Assembly: GCA_030849065.1 (NCBI GenBank)
Contig: JASAON010001474.1
Location: 1-37,184 of the forward strand
Reading direction: 5' to 3'
Length of the DNA: 37,184 nucleotides
DNA from: Jaenimonas drosophilae
Taxonomy: Eukaryota > Euglenozoa > Kinetoplastea > Trypanosomatida > Trypanosomatidae
This document shows, piece after piece, positions 16,593 through 26,100 of this stretch; position 1 is the stretch's first letter; each line of letters opens with the position of its first letter. The notes under the pieces were generated by a model. The model saw only the letters and a list, made by a program, of their open reading frames with translations, had not been told where the DNA came from and searched no databases. The position numbers were made by a program, and so were the translations under genes.

Positions 16593-18539
16593 ATGGCCCC
16601 TAATCAGCATAAACATGTGGACCCGCACGCAGGTGGCAATGCTCCCGTGGAGTGTGTTATTTGTGCTGAAGAGTGCCGAGCACTCTGCGTATTTCCATGC
16701 GGTCACTTCACATGCTACGTTTGCGGTTTACGCGTACACTCCATCCACCATGGATGCTGCCCGATTTGCCGTCAAGAGATCTCCAACGCCACCATCACCC
16801 GACGCCTCTGTAGCAGCGAGGACCAATACACGACTGAGGAAGTTCATTCACTTAGGTCCTCCACCGTCAAGGATTCACGTCTCAGCTGTGAGATTGATGA
16901 TCGGCAGCTGGCCGTGGAGGTGGCGAAGCTCTATGAGTATGTGTGCCCCATCGAAGGCTGCTGGCAGCATGGCCAACAGGATCCCTTCTTGAAGGTCTCT
17001 AGCCTAAACCAGCATCTTGCACAGGAACATCAGCTCAGCTACTGCAGCATTTGCCTAGAAGAGCGCCCAGTCTTTCTCTGTGAGCAGATTTTGTACGGCC
17101 AAGAGTCGTTGCGGGAACACTTTGACGGCTGTTGTCCCAACGACCGCTCCTCCTTCACGGGCCACCCTCCCTGCAAGTTCTGCAAAAAGAAGAATTTGCG
17201 CTTCTACGACGGTGAGGCTCTCCTCAAGCATATGCAGCACATGCACTTCACATGCGATGTGTGTAATCGTGGTCAGTTTCGGTTTACCTTCTACGACACA
17301 CGGGACAAGCTCAATGAGCACTTCCTGAACACACACAAGGTGTGTGATCACCCGGATTGTGGCGCACTTGACCTCATGCTGCGTGTCTTTGAGGATGAGA
17401 TTGAGCTTGGCCTGCACAAGCAGCGTGTGCACGGTGTAAAGACGCGCATCACACTGACGGCTGGCATCTCAGAGGGCACCTCAGGCACAGGAACGGTGCA
17501 TAATGCTGTTCCGACCAATAGCTCCAGCTCCAATGCCATCCACGTTATTTTTGATCACGTCTTCCGGCAAGAAACGGTGGAGCTGCTGCCGTTAACGGCC
17601 AAGAAGGGCAATCGCCGTCGTGGGGGCAATAACGGTGCCACCTCATCTGGTCCACGTGCGGTCTTCCTTCCATCTGGCCCAGGCCTGCCGCTGCACTTCA
17701 GCCAGCCCGGCTCCATGATGCAGCTGAGGCACACGAGCAGTAAGCCCGCGGAATTGCCCATGCCATCACCATCATCACCTCTCCGGCCTGCCGCCTCATC
17801 GGATAGTTTGGATGTGCTAAAGGTCCCGTCAGACTCCAAAGCCATCCGAGCTCGTCTGGACGCCCTCCTCGCACGTGAAATCACCTCACCCGTGGCCTAC
17901 GCCGATTTCAAGAGACTCACGAAGGACTTCCTGGATTCCAAGGTCTTGGCCTCTGAGTACTACGACCTCATTGCGGGGACGTACTTCACCAAGCCCGAGG
18001 TCTTTGCGGAGGTGATGCCTTTGCTCGTGGCCACGGTACCACAGGAAAACCGTCGGACGGCGTTGAAGGAGCTGTGGAAGATGCGCATGTCTCCCGAAAC
18101 ACAGCGCCAAGCCAAGGTTCGTCAGGAGGAGGAGCAGCGCCTGGCGGAGGTGGCGGAGCAGGAGGAAATCTGGGACACCATCAAGAAGCGCAATGAGAAG
18201 CAGAAACAAAAGCAGCAGCCCAAGGCCAACGTGTGGTCCACGCGTGGGAAACCGGTGCGGGCGAATGAGTGGTTCCGTGATGGCGCACGCCACGCTGCAC
18301 TGACAACGCCCGCTCCTCCTCCGAATCCTGAACCGCCAGCTCCCCAGACATCCCTTCGCTCCACAGCGGGTGGGTGGGGCACGACCACCTCCGCTGCTAC
18401 TGGCGGGGTCACTCGTAGCAATAATTTGGAATCTCGTGATTTGTATCCGGAGCTTCCCCAAGAATCTGTGCGTCTTCAGAGTTTTCCATCGGCGAAGAAG
18501 AAACCTGTGGTGAAGAATGCATGGAACAACCGTCGGTAG
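16593..18539 (+). CDS. ZNF598: ZNF598/Hel2-like RING E3 ubiquitin ligase
   Basis: This 648-residue protein has the architecture of ZNF598/Hel2, the E3 ligase that senses collided ribosomes. It ubiquitinates small-subunit proteins to trigger ribosome-associated quality control. A RING sits at residues 21-59, with ligands C21, C24, C36, H38, C41, C44, C56 and C59. After it come C2H2-type units at about 120-290, including HPPCKFCKKK then HMQHMH, FTCDVCNRG, YDTRDKLNEHFLNTH, and CDHPDCG ending in HKQRVHG. This spacing follows ZNF598, where HPLCKFC and a DLREHF-type finger occur in the same order. The C-terminal half is Ser/Pro-rich with a charged helical segment (about 500-545) and a WSTRGKP/WG-containing tail. 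The ligase ring and fingers appear intact. Confidence 0.9.
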   Translation: MAPNQHKHVDPHAGGNAPVECVICAEECRALCVFPCGHFTCYVCGLRVHSIHHGCCPICRQEISNATITRRLCSSEDQYTTEEVHSLRSSTVKDSRLSCEIDDRQLAVEVAKLYEYVCPIEGCWQHGQQDPFLKVSSLNQHLAQEHQLSYCSICLEERPVFLCEQILYGQESLREHFDGCCPNDRSSFTGHPPCKFCKKKNLRFYDGEALLKHMQHMHFTCDVCNRGQFRFTFYDTRDKLNEHFLNTHKVCDHPDCGALDLMLRVFEDEIELGLHKQRVHGVKTRITLTAGISEGTSGTGTVHNAVPTNSSSSNAIHVIFDHVFRQETVELLPLTAKKGNRRRGGNNGATSSGPRAVFLPSGPGLPLHFSQPGSMMQLRHTSSKPAELPMPSPSSPLRPAASSDSLDVLKVPSDSKAIRARLDALLAREITSPVAYADFKRLTKDFLDSKVLASEYYDLIAGTYFTKPEVFAEVMPLLVATVPQENRRTALKELWKMRMSPETQRQAKVRQEEEQRLAEVAEQEEIWDTIKKRNEKQKQKQQPKANVWSTRGKPVRANEWFRDGARHAALTTPAPPPNPEPPAPQTSLRSTAGGWGTTTSAATGGVTRSNNLESRDLYPELPQESVRLQSFPSAKKKPVVKNAWNNRR

Positions 18540-18630
18540 CGGCACACGGTGAGGGGGTGTTGGATCTTGTGCTACTCAGGTGTGGATACGATTCACCGTA
18601 CTGCTTCACAGCAGAGCACCGTTCGCACAA

Positions 18631-18656
18631 CACACACACACACACACACACACAGC

Positions 18657-18688
<32 letters not shown>
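18631..18688 (+). repeat. compound microsatellite, (CA)12 followed by (ATG)n
   Basis: Twelve CA units occupy 18631-18654. After a GC, about ten and a half ATG units occupy 18657-18688. The tract lies in the 3'UTR region of the ZNF598-like gene. It is likely to vary in length between strains. Its many ATGs would be harmful in a leader, so it is probably outside the leader of the next gene. Confidence 0.9.
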
Positions 18689-18970
18689 AATACATTTTTC
18701 TGTAATTGAATTGATGGACGTTCGCTGAGAGACACAAGTCACTACCCTCATGTCTTTATGTCCGGTGCATTCACGGATGATGCTGACTGTGTGAGATGAT
18801 GATGCCGTGAACTGAAACTCGTCAAAGTAGCTGGCTACTGTGTCTTCATCCTTCTTCCTATTCTTTCTGGTGTTTATAAAGGTTGTTTTTGTTTCTTCGT
18901 GTTGGTTGAAGAATCGTTGCGTAGTGCAGGGAAGGCATTCAGACTTCTTGTACTTGTGCTGCAACAAATT

Positions 18971-18989
18971 ATCCGTTTTTCCTCCCCAG
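18971..18989 (+). promoter_or_regulatory. putative spliced-leader acceptor for the EF-hand gene
   Basis: A T then C run ends in CCCCAG (AG at 18988-18989). The 65 bases up to ATG 19055 contain no ATG. Confidence 0.6.
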
Positions 18990-19054
18990 TTTCTAGACGC
19001 CAGTGATTTGCCACAACAAAAATCTCATTCGCATTGCCACATCAAAACAACAAG

Positions 19055-20185
19055 ATGTCCGTCCGAATGAATGCCACACTCTATAGTGAGGTGGTCCGCA
19101 TCGAGCGTGGGGACTACCTCCTCTTCCACTGTGAAGAGCTCTCTCAGCATGAACGCGATGTCCAGCGTTACTTCTTTGGCTGCTACTACCCGAGGTGGCA
19201 TGGCTTCTATCTCGAAGAGGTTCGCTCCATCATTGGCAACATGGGCTACGAGGAGCTCAAGCACTTCCCTGCCTTTCCCTTTGACGTGTATACGAAACCC
19301 GATGGAGAGACGTACCTCACCGATGACTTCCAGCTTGATTCCATTTTGGTCGTGGGCCATCCGCAGAATCAACGTGATGATGATGTGAAACGCTTCAAGG
19401 TGGTGATGGTGGATGATAGTCGTCTGCGTACTCGCACAGGCAAGCTGCCACCCATTTGCAGCAGCTCACTCAGCAACCCGAACACGATGGTCACCTACGT
19501 CGGAACCCGTGTGCCCGTGAAGGTAGATGAGGAGGTGGTGAACCTGCTCATGGACATCCGCGAGGCCTACGTGCTGCACGCTGGCGGTGGCATCCCTGAG
19601 CTGGGCATCAAGGCCATGGGCCGCCCCTTCCGAACGGTGTCTGAGGATGGCCGTCGGTGGATGTCCGTGGAGGGGGTACAGAAGATGGTGCGCGACTCAC
19701 GTGCCTTTGGCCTGACCAGCACGTCATTCCAGGATATCCAAACAACGAAGCGGACCGTGGAGCAACTGGCGGACCTCATCTACAACGCCTTTCCTCACGG
19801 TGAGGAGGGGGTGGATTACGATGTGTTCATGGACTTTGTTCGTGGGCCCATGGGTGCCAACCGTAAGAAGGGTGTGTGGGAGGTCTTCCGGGCGATGGAC
19901 TATGACGGCGATGGTGCCATCACCATCTTAGATATCCAGGCGCTCTTCAACGCCCAGTCTCATCCTGTGGTGGTGAAGGACCACTTCTTCGCCGCGGATA
20001 AGCTGCTCAAGGGATTCCTCAAGGTGTGGGATGAGAACAACTCCAAGTATGGCATCATCCCCTATGCCGAGTTCCTGGACTACTACAGCGGCCTCAGTGC
20101 GGTGATTGAGAAGGATGAGGTCTTCTTTGGCATTCTGAAGAACACGTGGAAGCTGCCGTGCTGGTCGGCCATCACTCTCAAGTAG
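19055..20185 (+). CDS. calcyphosine-like EF-hand protein
   Basis: This 376-residue protein has an uncharacterised N-terminal region (about 1-165) and a C-terminal region (about 185-376) that follows calcyphosine in order. It has a GIPELG opening, then DYDVFMDFVRGPM, corresponding to the LEEFLRALRPPM region. A canonical calcium-binding loop at residues 282-293 starts DYDGDGAITI. It then has a SHPVV segment, a FLKVWDEN segment and the DYYSGLSA hallmark, ending in a TWKLP-type tail. Only the 282-293 loop has a full set of acidic ligands. The other hands look degenerate, so one main calcium site is likely. Calcyphosine relatives are common in flagellates, and some are ciliary, but location here is inference. 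The frame extends upstream only to a TTG, so I chose ATG 19055. Confidence 0.8.
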   Translation: MSVRMNATLYSEVVRIERGDYLLFHCEELSQHERDVQRYFFGCYYPRWHGFYLEEVRSIIGNMGYEELKHFPAFPFDVYTKPDGETYLTDDFQLDSILVVGHPQNQRDDDVKRFKVVMVDDSRLRTRTGKLPPICSSSLSNPNTMVTYVGTRVPVKVDEEVVNLLMDIREAYVLHAGGGIPELGIKAMGRPFRTVSEDGRRWMSVEGVQKMVRDSRAFGLTSTSFQDIQTTKRTVEQLADLIYNAFPHGEEGVDYDVFMDFVRGPMGANRKKGVWEVFRAMDYDGDGAITILDIQALFNAQSHPVVVKDHFFAADKLLKGFLKVWDENNSKYGIIPYAEFLDYYSGLSAVIEKDEVFFGILKNTWKLPCWSAITLK

Positions 20186-20549
20186 AAAAGCGTGTCGGAT
20201 ATGATGTGTGATGGGAGGAGATCATCTTTGTGTGGTCTTTGCGCGCCTTCTCAGCCTTCGCTTTGCGCTCAAAGCACTCATTGTCGGAGTGATTTTGCAC
20301 ACAGGGTGGTATTTAGAAGGAAACAACACATGTACAGCTCTGCGGCCATGAAGGGCCAGCACCCATTAAGACAACTGTTTGGTGTGTGCGTGTGTGTGCG
20401 TATCTGTGGTCAAGAAGTTGGCCCAACACGTTTGTTGTTACTCAACGAACGTCATCTGGCATGTATCTCGTCTTCTTGTTTTTCCTGTTCTTTTTTTTTT
20501 TGGCCTCACAATAGTGGACGTTCACCAGTAATTCACCTTCGTATCCATC
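20186..20549 (+). other. intergenic region, EF-hand gene to pyridoxal kinase
   Basis: These 364 bases hold the 3'UTR of the EF-hand gene and the leader of pyridoxal kinase. A TG-rich stretch lies at about 20381-20402 and a strong T-rich acceptor region at 20469-20514. I see no other gene. Confidence 0.6.
20469..20514 (+). promoter_or_regulatory. putative spliced-leader acceptor for pyridoxal kinase
   Basis: A long T/C tract with a T run at about 20491-20501 ends in AATAG (AG at 20513-20514). The next ATG is the gene start at 20550. Confidence 0.6.
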
Positions 20550-21461
20550 ATGAGCAGCGTTAAGACGGTTCTCTCCGTGCAGTCCCACGTAACTCACGGC
20601 TACGTGGGCAACAAGGCTGCCACCTTCCCCCTTCAGCTTCATGGCTTTGATGTGGATGCCATTAACACCGTCAGCCTCTCCAATCACAGCGGCTACCCAG
20701 TAATCAAGGGCCATCGTGCTGACTTTGACGAGTTTTGCTGCATCCTCGACGGTCTGCGTGCCAATGGATTCCTCAGTACCTATCAATACGTTCTCACCGG
20801 CTACGTGAATAACGTGGATATTGTTGCATCTCTTGCACAAACGGTACGTGAAATCAAGGACCTCCGACAGGCGAGCGGTGCGGCACCATGCATCTTCATC
20901 TGCGATCCTGTTATGGGAGATGATGGACGCATGTACTGCAAGCCAGAGGTGGTGGAGGCCTATCGAGCCCTCATTGCTTTTGCCGATGTTGCCACGCCAA
21001 ACTACTACGAGGCCAGCTTGCTCAGCGAGGTGGAGGTGACGGACCTCGCCTCTGCCACGAAGGCAGCGGATTGGTTCCACGCACGAGGCACCAAGACGGT
21101 GATTGTGAAGTCCTTCAAGGATGCCGAGCACCCCAATCACCTGCGCTTCCTCGTTTCCACGGCCGATGCCGCGGGTGGCAGTCCTCACCGCTCCACCGGT
21201 CTCGTCCCTTTTCACGAGGGGCGGTACACCGGCACCGGTGATGTTTTTGCCGCCAGTCTGCTGGCCTTCATCCACGACCACCCACTCGAGGAGGCGGTTG
21301 GGAAGGCGATGGGGGTGCTGCAGGACCTCATCCTTGCCACGCGTGTGGTCGGAGGAACGGGCGAGTCTTCGCTCAACTCACGTGAGTTGCGTGTGACGGC
21401 CTCTCCGGACAAGCTTTTGCACCCAACCACCACGATTGAGGTGCTTTCCTTGTCTGTGTGA
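20550..21461 (+). CDS. PDXK: pyridoxal kinase
   Basis: This 303-residue enzyme of the ribokinase-like family phosphorylates pyridoxal, pyridoxine or pyridoxamine with ATP to make the B6 cofactor forms. The N-terminus has the family signature VLSVQSHVTHGYVGNKAA, with the substrate-loop Ser and His. It continues with the FPLQLHGFDVDAINTV and SNHSGYP segments. ICDPVMGDDG is at about residues 112-121. The ATP and anion-hole motif GTGDVFAA includes the catalytic base D231. The length is normal (about 300-312). It is expected to act in the cytosol. The start is the first ATG after a strong acceptor. Confidence 0.96.
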   Translation: MSSVKTVLSVQSHVTHGYVGNKAATFPLQLHGFDVDAINTVSLSNHSGYPVIKGHRADFDEFCCILDGLRANGFLSTYQYVLTGYVNNVDIVASLAQTVREIKDLRQASGAAPCIFICDPVMGDDGRMYCKPEVVEAYRALIAFADVATPNYYEASLLSEVEVTDLASATKAADWFHARGTKTVIVKSFKDAEHPNHLRFLVSTADAAGGSPHRSTGLVPFHEGRYTGTGDVFAASLLAFIHDHPLEEAVGKAMGVLQDLILATRVVGGTGESSLNSRELRVTASPDKLLHPTTTIEVLSLSV

Positions 21462-22103
21462 TGGGGCAACAGCATGTGCTGCTTCCCCGGAACATACAGA
21501 GAAACAGAAGATTGGTGCTAGTGTGGTCCTGGCAGCAAACGACAAGGAAGACCCCCACACCGTTGGGAGATTGCCCGTTGCGCTGTTAAATTATGGTGCT
21601 TCTGCACTGGATTTCGTTGTGCTATTCACAGCCCCATTCCCCCCCCCTCCTATCTTCTGTATCCTTCATGCCGCTGCAGCATGAACATCGTATCACTCAC
21701 GTGGAGCCTTCCTGACCACTGAGCAGCAGCGAGGTGGCATGGAGCCTTACCGTTGAGTACATCACCCCACTTCCTACTACCACCACACACCCCTGCAGGC
21801 TCCTGCTCAGTACGATATCGGAGCGGCATGACCGCTGCACTGCCGTTCTTCAGCAGCACAGCCATGCAGGCATCACTATATTAGTCGCAGAGTTGCTTTT
21901 GTAATGTCGTCCTTCACACCAACAGTTAGCTTTTGCTCTTTGTGGTGGAAACAACAGCAACACACAACAGCAACAGCTTCTGTGACGACAACAACTTCCA
22001 CAAGACAAGTGCAACTGCGAAACTTACTCACATCACATTTGGGCTCTTCCTCTCTTTTGTATTTGAGTTAGCCCTACACTGTAAGCATGAAGTGTATGTG
22101 GAT
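21462..22103 (+). other. intergenic region, pyridoxal kinase to GNAT gene
   Basis: These 642 bases hold the pyridoxal kinase 3'UTR and the GNAT leader. A C-rich tract at 21638-21651 with an AG at 21679-21680 could be an acceptor, but it leads only to short frames. A better acceptor for the GNAT gene is at 22043-22071. The in-frame open stretch from 21933 (TTG) to the GNAT ATG is hydrophobic but has no ATG. Confidence 0.55.
22043..22071 (+). promoter_or_regulatory. putative spliced-leader acceptor for the GNAT gene
   Basis: A CTCTTCCTCTCTTTTG tract is followed by AG at 22066-22067 and 22070-22071. The first ATG after it is at 22087, which opens a short upstream ORF and not the main protein. 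Confidence 0.5.
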
Positions 22104-22107
22104 ATGA
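22087..22107 (+). other. six-codon upstream ORF overlapping the GNAT start
   Basis: ATG at 22087 opens a frame of six codons ending in TGA at 22105-22107. The stop overlaps the main ATG (22104-22106) as ATGA. A second ATG in the same short frame is at 22096. If the message begins at the proposed acceptor, ribosomes meet this short ORF first, so the main protein would need leaky scanning or reinitiation. Confidence 0.5.
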
Positions 22108-22838
22108 CGATCCATGCGGTACACATCCTTCACAAGTGGGAGCCACAGGATGCACCTTCGGAGGCACAGCTCTCAACGCCCTTGATGAAGCAGGAAGAGC
22201 ATGCTTCATCAGCACCAAAGCTGAACTACCAAGGCATTACCAATACTCTTGCTTCTGGCAACCCGTGGATATTTGATCCCTACCCGCCATGTACGCGGCG
22301 CCAACTCCAGCAGATCCAGACGTACATCGTTGCGGTGGACATTGGAAGTGCAGCTGATGCTGAACAACTCACTGGGGTGCTTGGCTTGGTGTGGGTGCCG
22401 TTGAATGGGGGTTCTCAGGAGGTTGAGGGCTACATTCAGGTGGTGCTGATTCACCCACATCATCGTCGTCGTGGTATTGCAAAGAAGCTACTGCGTGCAT
22501 GCTTGGACATGAAGAAGGCACTCATCGCATCCAAGGAGGAGCGGGCAATCTCCCGCTGGCGGCTGCACACGCTGTTGCCCAGCCCCAATACAACCGAGTA
22601 TCTACGTTCCTACTACCCATCACAGGATACTGCCAACGAGCAGAGTAACAGTAAGGACAGTATAGTCTTCGTGGAAGATATGCTGGCCATGTCAAGGGCT
22701 ACAGTTGCGCTCTATGAAGGACATGCGTTTGTGCAGCGTCGGGTTCTGCCAAAGTACTACGAAGGCGCTGCAGATGGCGTGGAGATGGTTCGCCAGGAAC
22801 GGCAGACATGCCGAAAACACCCTCGTGACTCTGTGTGA
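22104..22838 (+). CDS. GNAT acetyltransferase, N-terminal-acetyltransferase-like
   Basis: This 244-residue protein belongs to the GNAT superfamily, which transfers acetyl groups from acetyl-CoA to amines. Motif A, the acetyl-CoA pyrophosphate loop, is at about residues 113-132 (VVLIHPHHRRRGIAKKLL, with R-R-x-G-x-A). A charged insert of about 40 residues follows. The segment ATVALYEGHAFVQRRVLPKYY plus a DGVEM end is the pattern of protein N-terminal acetyltransferases such as Naa30, Naa50 and Naa60 (LYxxxGFxxxxxxxxYY). The substrate is therefore probably a protein N-terminus, though another amine is possible. The frame extends upstream to a TTG at 21933 but has no other ATG, and 22104 is the first in-frame ATG. 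A short upstream ORF overlaps it. Confidence 0.75.
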   Translation: MTIHAVHILHKWEPQDAPSEAQLSTPLMKQEEHASSAPKLNYQGITNTLASGNPWIFDPYPPCTRRQLQQIQTYIVAVDIGSAADAEQLTGVLGLVWVPLNGGSQEVEGYIQVVLIHPHHRRRGIAKKLLRACLDMKKALIASKEERAISRWRLHTLLPSPNTTEYLRSYYPSQDTANEQSNSKDSIVFVEDMLAMSRATVALYEGHAFVQRRVLPKYYEGAADGVEMVRQERQTCRKHPRDSV

Positions 22839-23179
22839 TGGCCATGTTGCTGTTGCGTCTGCACACATTTAGTGGCACACTGCTCAACCACTCCTCTAAC
22901 CTGCCTTGTGTGTGCCATCATCCAACTGTTACGTGTAGTGCTCCACTCGGTTGTACTGTCGTGACATCTTCATACCCAACTTCCTTCTTGTGACCACTAC
23001 TTTGTCATTTGTAGCAAATAGTTTGGAAGGGTGATTTTACACCTTCATAGACGTACATTGTATAGATTGGAAGGAGCAGCTTCAGCCCCAGGCTGACGAG
23101 GACAAACGCGCTGTTTGTGCCTCATCTTATTCATTTATACTCCTACAGACATACTCTGTTTTTGCACCGCCGACACCAT
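22839..23179 (+). other. intergenic region, GNAT gene to rotatin-like gene
   Basis: These 341 bases hold the GNAT 3'UTR and the leader of the next gene. The stretch from the acceptor near 23014 to ATG 23180 has no ATG. Nothing else is evident. Confidence 0.6.
22976..23014 (+). promoter_or_regulatory. putative spliced-leader acceptor for the rotatin-like gene
   Basis: C/T-rich sequence ending in TTTGTAG (AG at 23013-23014). The 165-base leader after it contains no ATG before 23180. Confidence 0.5.
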
Positions 23180-26100
23180 ATGCCTCTTCCACCGCCGTCC
23201 TTCACCAAGTCCAAGTGGCTGGCCTTCTTTGCGGAGCTCACGGCCAAGCTCACCCACCACAACCTGCTCGTTGTGATTGAGGGATGCGAAACAGTCAAGC
23301 GGCTGCTCATGAGCCGTGTATCTATTGCCGCTTTCCTTCAGGAAGGATGCCTCCTTCAGGGTCTCATGGACACTATCGTCGGTGGTATTCGTAGTGAGCG
23401 TCTTCTGGGCCCCTCAGTGGCACTCAATGAGGAGCTCTCGTGGACGCAGCTCGAAACACTCTCACTCTGCATTGACTTGATGGTATCCCTTCACGCCGAT
23501 GAGGATCCCTACTACTGCCTCTTAGTCCAGGCTCGGGCTGGGTGCTTCGTGGAGGGCCTGCTCGATGTCCTACGGCGGGCTCACCCGCATCTTTATGGTG
23601 TGGCCGCCAATCTGCTCCTGACGTTGCTGCGGCTCCCACTCGGACGTCGCAACTTTGCCGAGGTTGGTGCCACCTCATCCGAGTCCGTGGCTCTACGTAG
23701 GCACATTGAGGAGCTGAAGTCCTTGGTAGGCCGGCATCCCATGATTCTGCAAGAGGTGATGGATACGACGGCGGCCATCATCGCCACCACCGATGGCCCA
23801 GACCGATTTGCTGCCATGAAGCTTCTGAATGTGGCATCGCAACGTCTCGCCAAGGCGAAGCGTCATGCCGCGCTCCGTGGTGAGGAACATGAAGCCCACC
23901 CCCCTGAATCATGTGCCACCTCAGAGAGCAGGGCCATGGAGCATACTCTGGGAAACAGCTTTCAAAGTACAGGCAGCACACTGGAGGTGGACCTGACCAT
24001 CACAGGTGCCCGGCCACCCAAGCCAGTCCTACCCACACCGTCCGCCACAGAGGCTGCACAAGACAAGGCGGAAGATATCAGTGCCGTCGTGGATGCCGAA
24101 CCACCTCATACCACATTCACCGTGCCTGACCTCCTCTTCACCGCTGCCTTTGAAAAGATCAGCACCTGCACCTGCCACGAACACTTCTTCGATGGCATGA
24201 ATGCGTTGTGGGGCCTCACTGTGGCGGATAGTGCCGGGGTGGCGGAGCGCTTTACGGCGGAGCAATTCAAGCACATGAGCCGCTTTCTGCGTACGGTGCC
24301 CGCCACACGTCAGGACCGCGTTCTCTTCACCTCGCTACTCTTGTGGGTGGGGCACATGATGGCAACCCGACGTATCCCTGACCCAACACGAGATGCCATT
24401 TTGGATGTTGCCGGTGGCTCACTCTTTGGCATGATTCTGGCGGAGTCCAACAAGAAGGACCTTCGAAACTGTGCTTCTGATGCCACGGACGCACCCACGG
24501 ACTTTACCCAGGAGCGAGTGGTCTCACGGGAGGATTCTCACGTTCAGCCCTTCTCGGTGATTCGGAAGCGGGAGGAAGCAGCCATGATGGCCACACCCTC
24601 CGTGGTGTTGGTTGTCTTTTCATTCTTGCTGAATGTTGGCCCAGCGTGTAGCTCCACCCAACTCGATCACTGGATTCGTGATGGCGGCGCGCTGACCATC
24701 GTGGAGCGTGTGATTCGCCGTGTGGAGCACGTGAAGTCTGCGCTCATTGACTCCCCTACCACCATGGATGGTGCGCTCTCCGATGAGGTGTACCTGAACT
24801 GTGCCATGAATAGTGTTCGGTCAGATGATACCGTCTTGGCCATTCTTGGATGCAAGCTGCTGGCGAGCATCCTGTGGACGCACGCGTCTTTTCTGGCGCA
24901 ATTTTTGGCGATGGAGATCGCGCCATTCCTACAAACGGTGGTGCCGCTGCTCATGCACATTAGCTTGCACAACCCCACCGTGGCCTCGGCACGTGAGAAC
25001 CTCTCCGCCTCGGCACTTCACCACAGCCCATCCAACGTGCGGTCCTCGCGATACACCTCATTGGGTGAGTGCTCCATCGCCGCCTTGGATGGGGCGCTGA
25101 GCTTCTTGCGGGAGTCTCACCTCGAGTGCATCTGCCTCACGGACGTGCTTCCTGCCCTCCCCTCCCTTGCCCGCTGCACACGTGGGAGCATTCATCCCCC
25201 ACTACGTGCCACGGTGTACCGGGCACTGTGCTATCTGTGCAAGACCCCCGCTGACCTCCTGACGGTGTCGCAGGAGATGCCATCCGCCATCAACGCAGCC
25301 GTTGTCAGCGTGCTTGAATACACCGCCTCCTCGCCACAGTGGGAGGCTGCCTCCGCGGCGGAGTGGCTGCGTGTGGTGATTGAGGTGGCCTCCACCGATG
25401 CCAAGGTGGAACAGGCCATCCATTTCACCAAGACCACATTGCCCATCAAGCTGCTGGAGCTTGTGGCGCAGGTTCCTGTCTGCTACGCCACCTCCGCACT
25501 ACTCTCCCTGTGCGTGGCCCTCTTCCAACAGCAACGCCGATTGGCGGAGCAGCAACAGGAGATTAGCACCAACGTGTTGGCTCCGTATGGACGACGCTCA
25601 CTGCAGGCATGGCACACCATTGTGCAAGGCATCACCTTGAGCAACCAAAAGCTCGCCAGTCTTGGTCGCTCTGTGCTCTCCCCACTCGCCCCAACGGCCA
25701 GCAAAGATGCCCACTCACGTGCGCTGAGCTCCGTGGAGAGCATCGCGGTGCAGTACACGCAGACCTGCGCCACAGCTCAGAGCCTGTGCTACCTCTTCAC
25801 CCACTTTCCCGAACACCGCGAGCACTTCACCCACCACATGATGTATTCCTTCCTTGGTGGTGCCTTTGCCACCCCGACACCACGTCGCATCTTTGACCTC
25901 CTCTCCGCTCGTTTTGGTGCCACCGTTGAGTACCACCCAACCCTGCTGCACACACATGAGGCGATGATGGAGGCGTCGTGTGAGTTGGGGGCGCTCTGGT
26001 TTAATGCCCCTCTTCACGCACCATCCACGGCCGTGGAATTCCCATCCACGCCCACAACCTTCTTTGCGGATGTGGTGCAGCTCATGGGAGATGCATCCGT

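Larger units (their letters stand above)
18540..19054 (+). other. intergenic region with microsatellites
   Basis: These 515 bases hold the 3'UTR of the ZNF598-like gene, a compound microsatellite at 18631-18688, and the acceptor region of the calcyphosine-like gene. I see no further gene. Confidence 0.6.
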
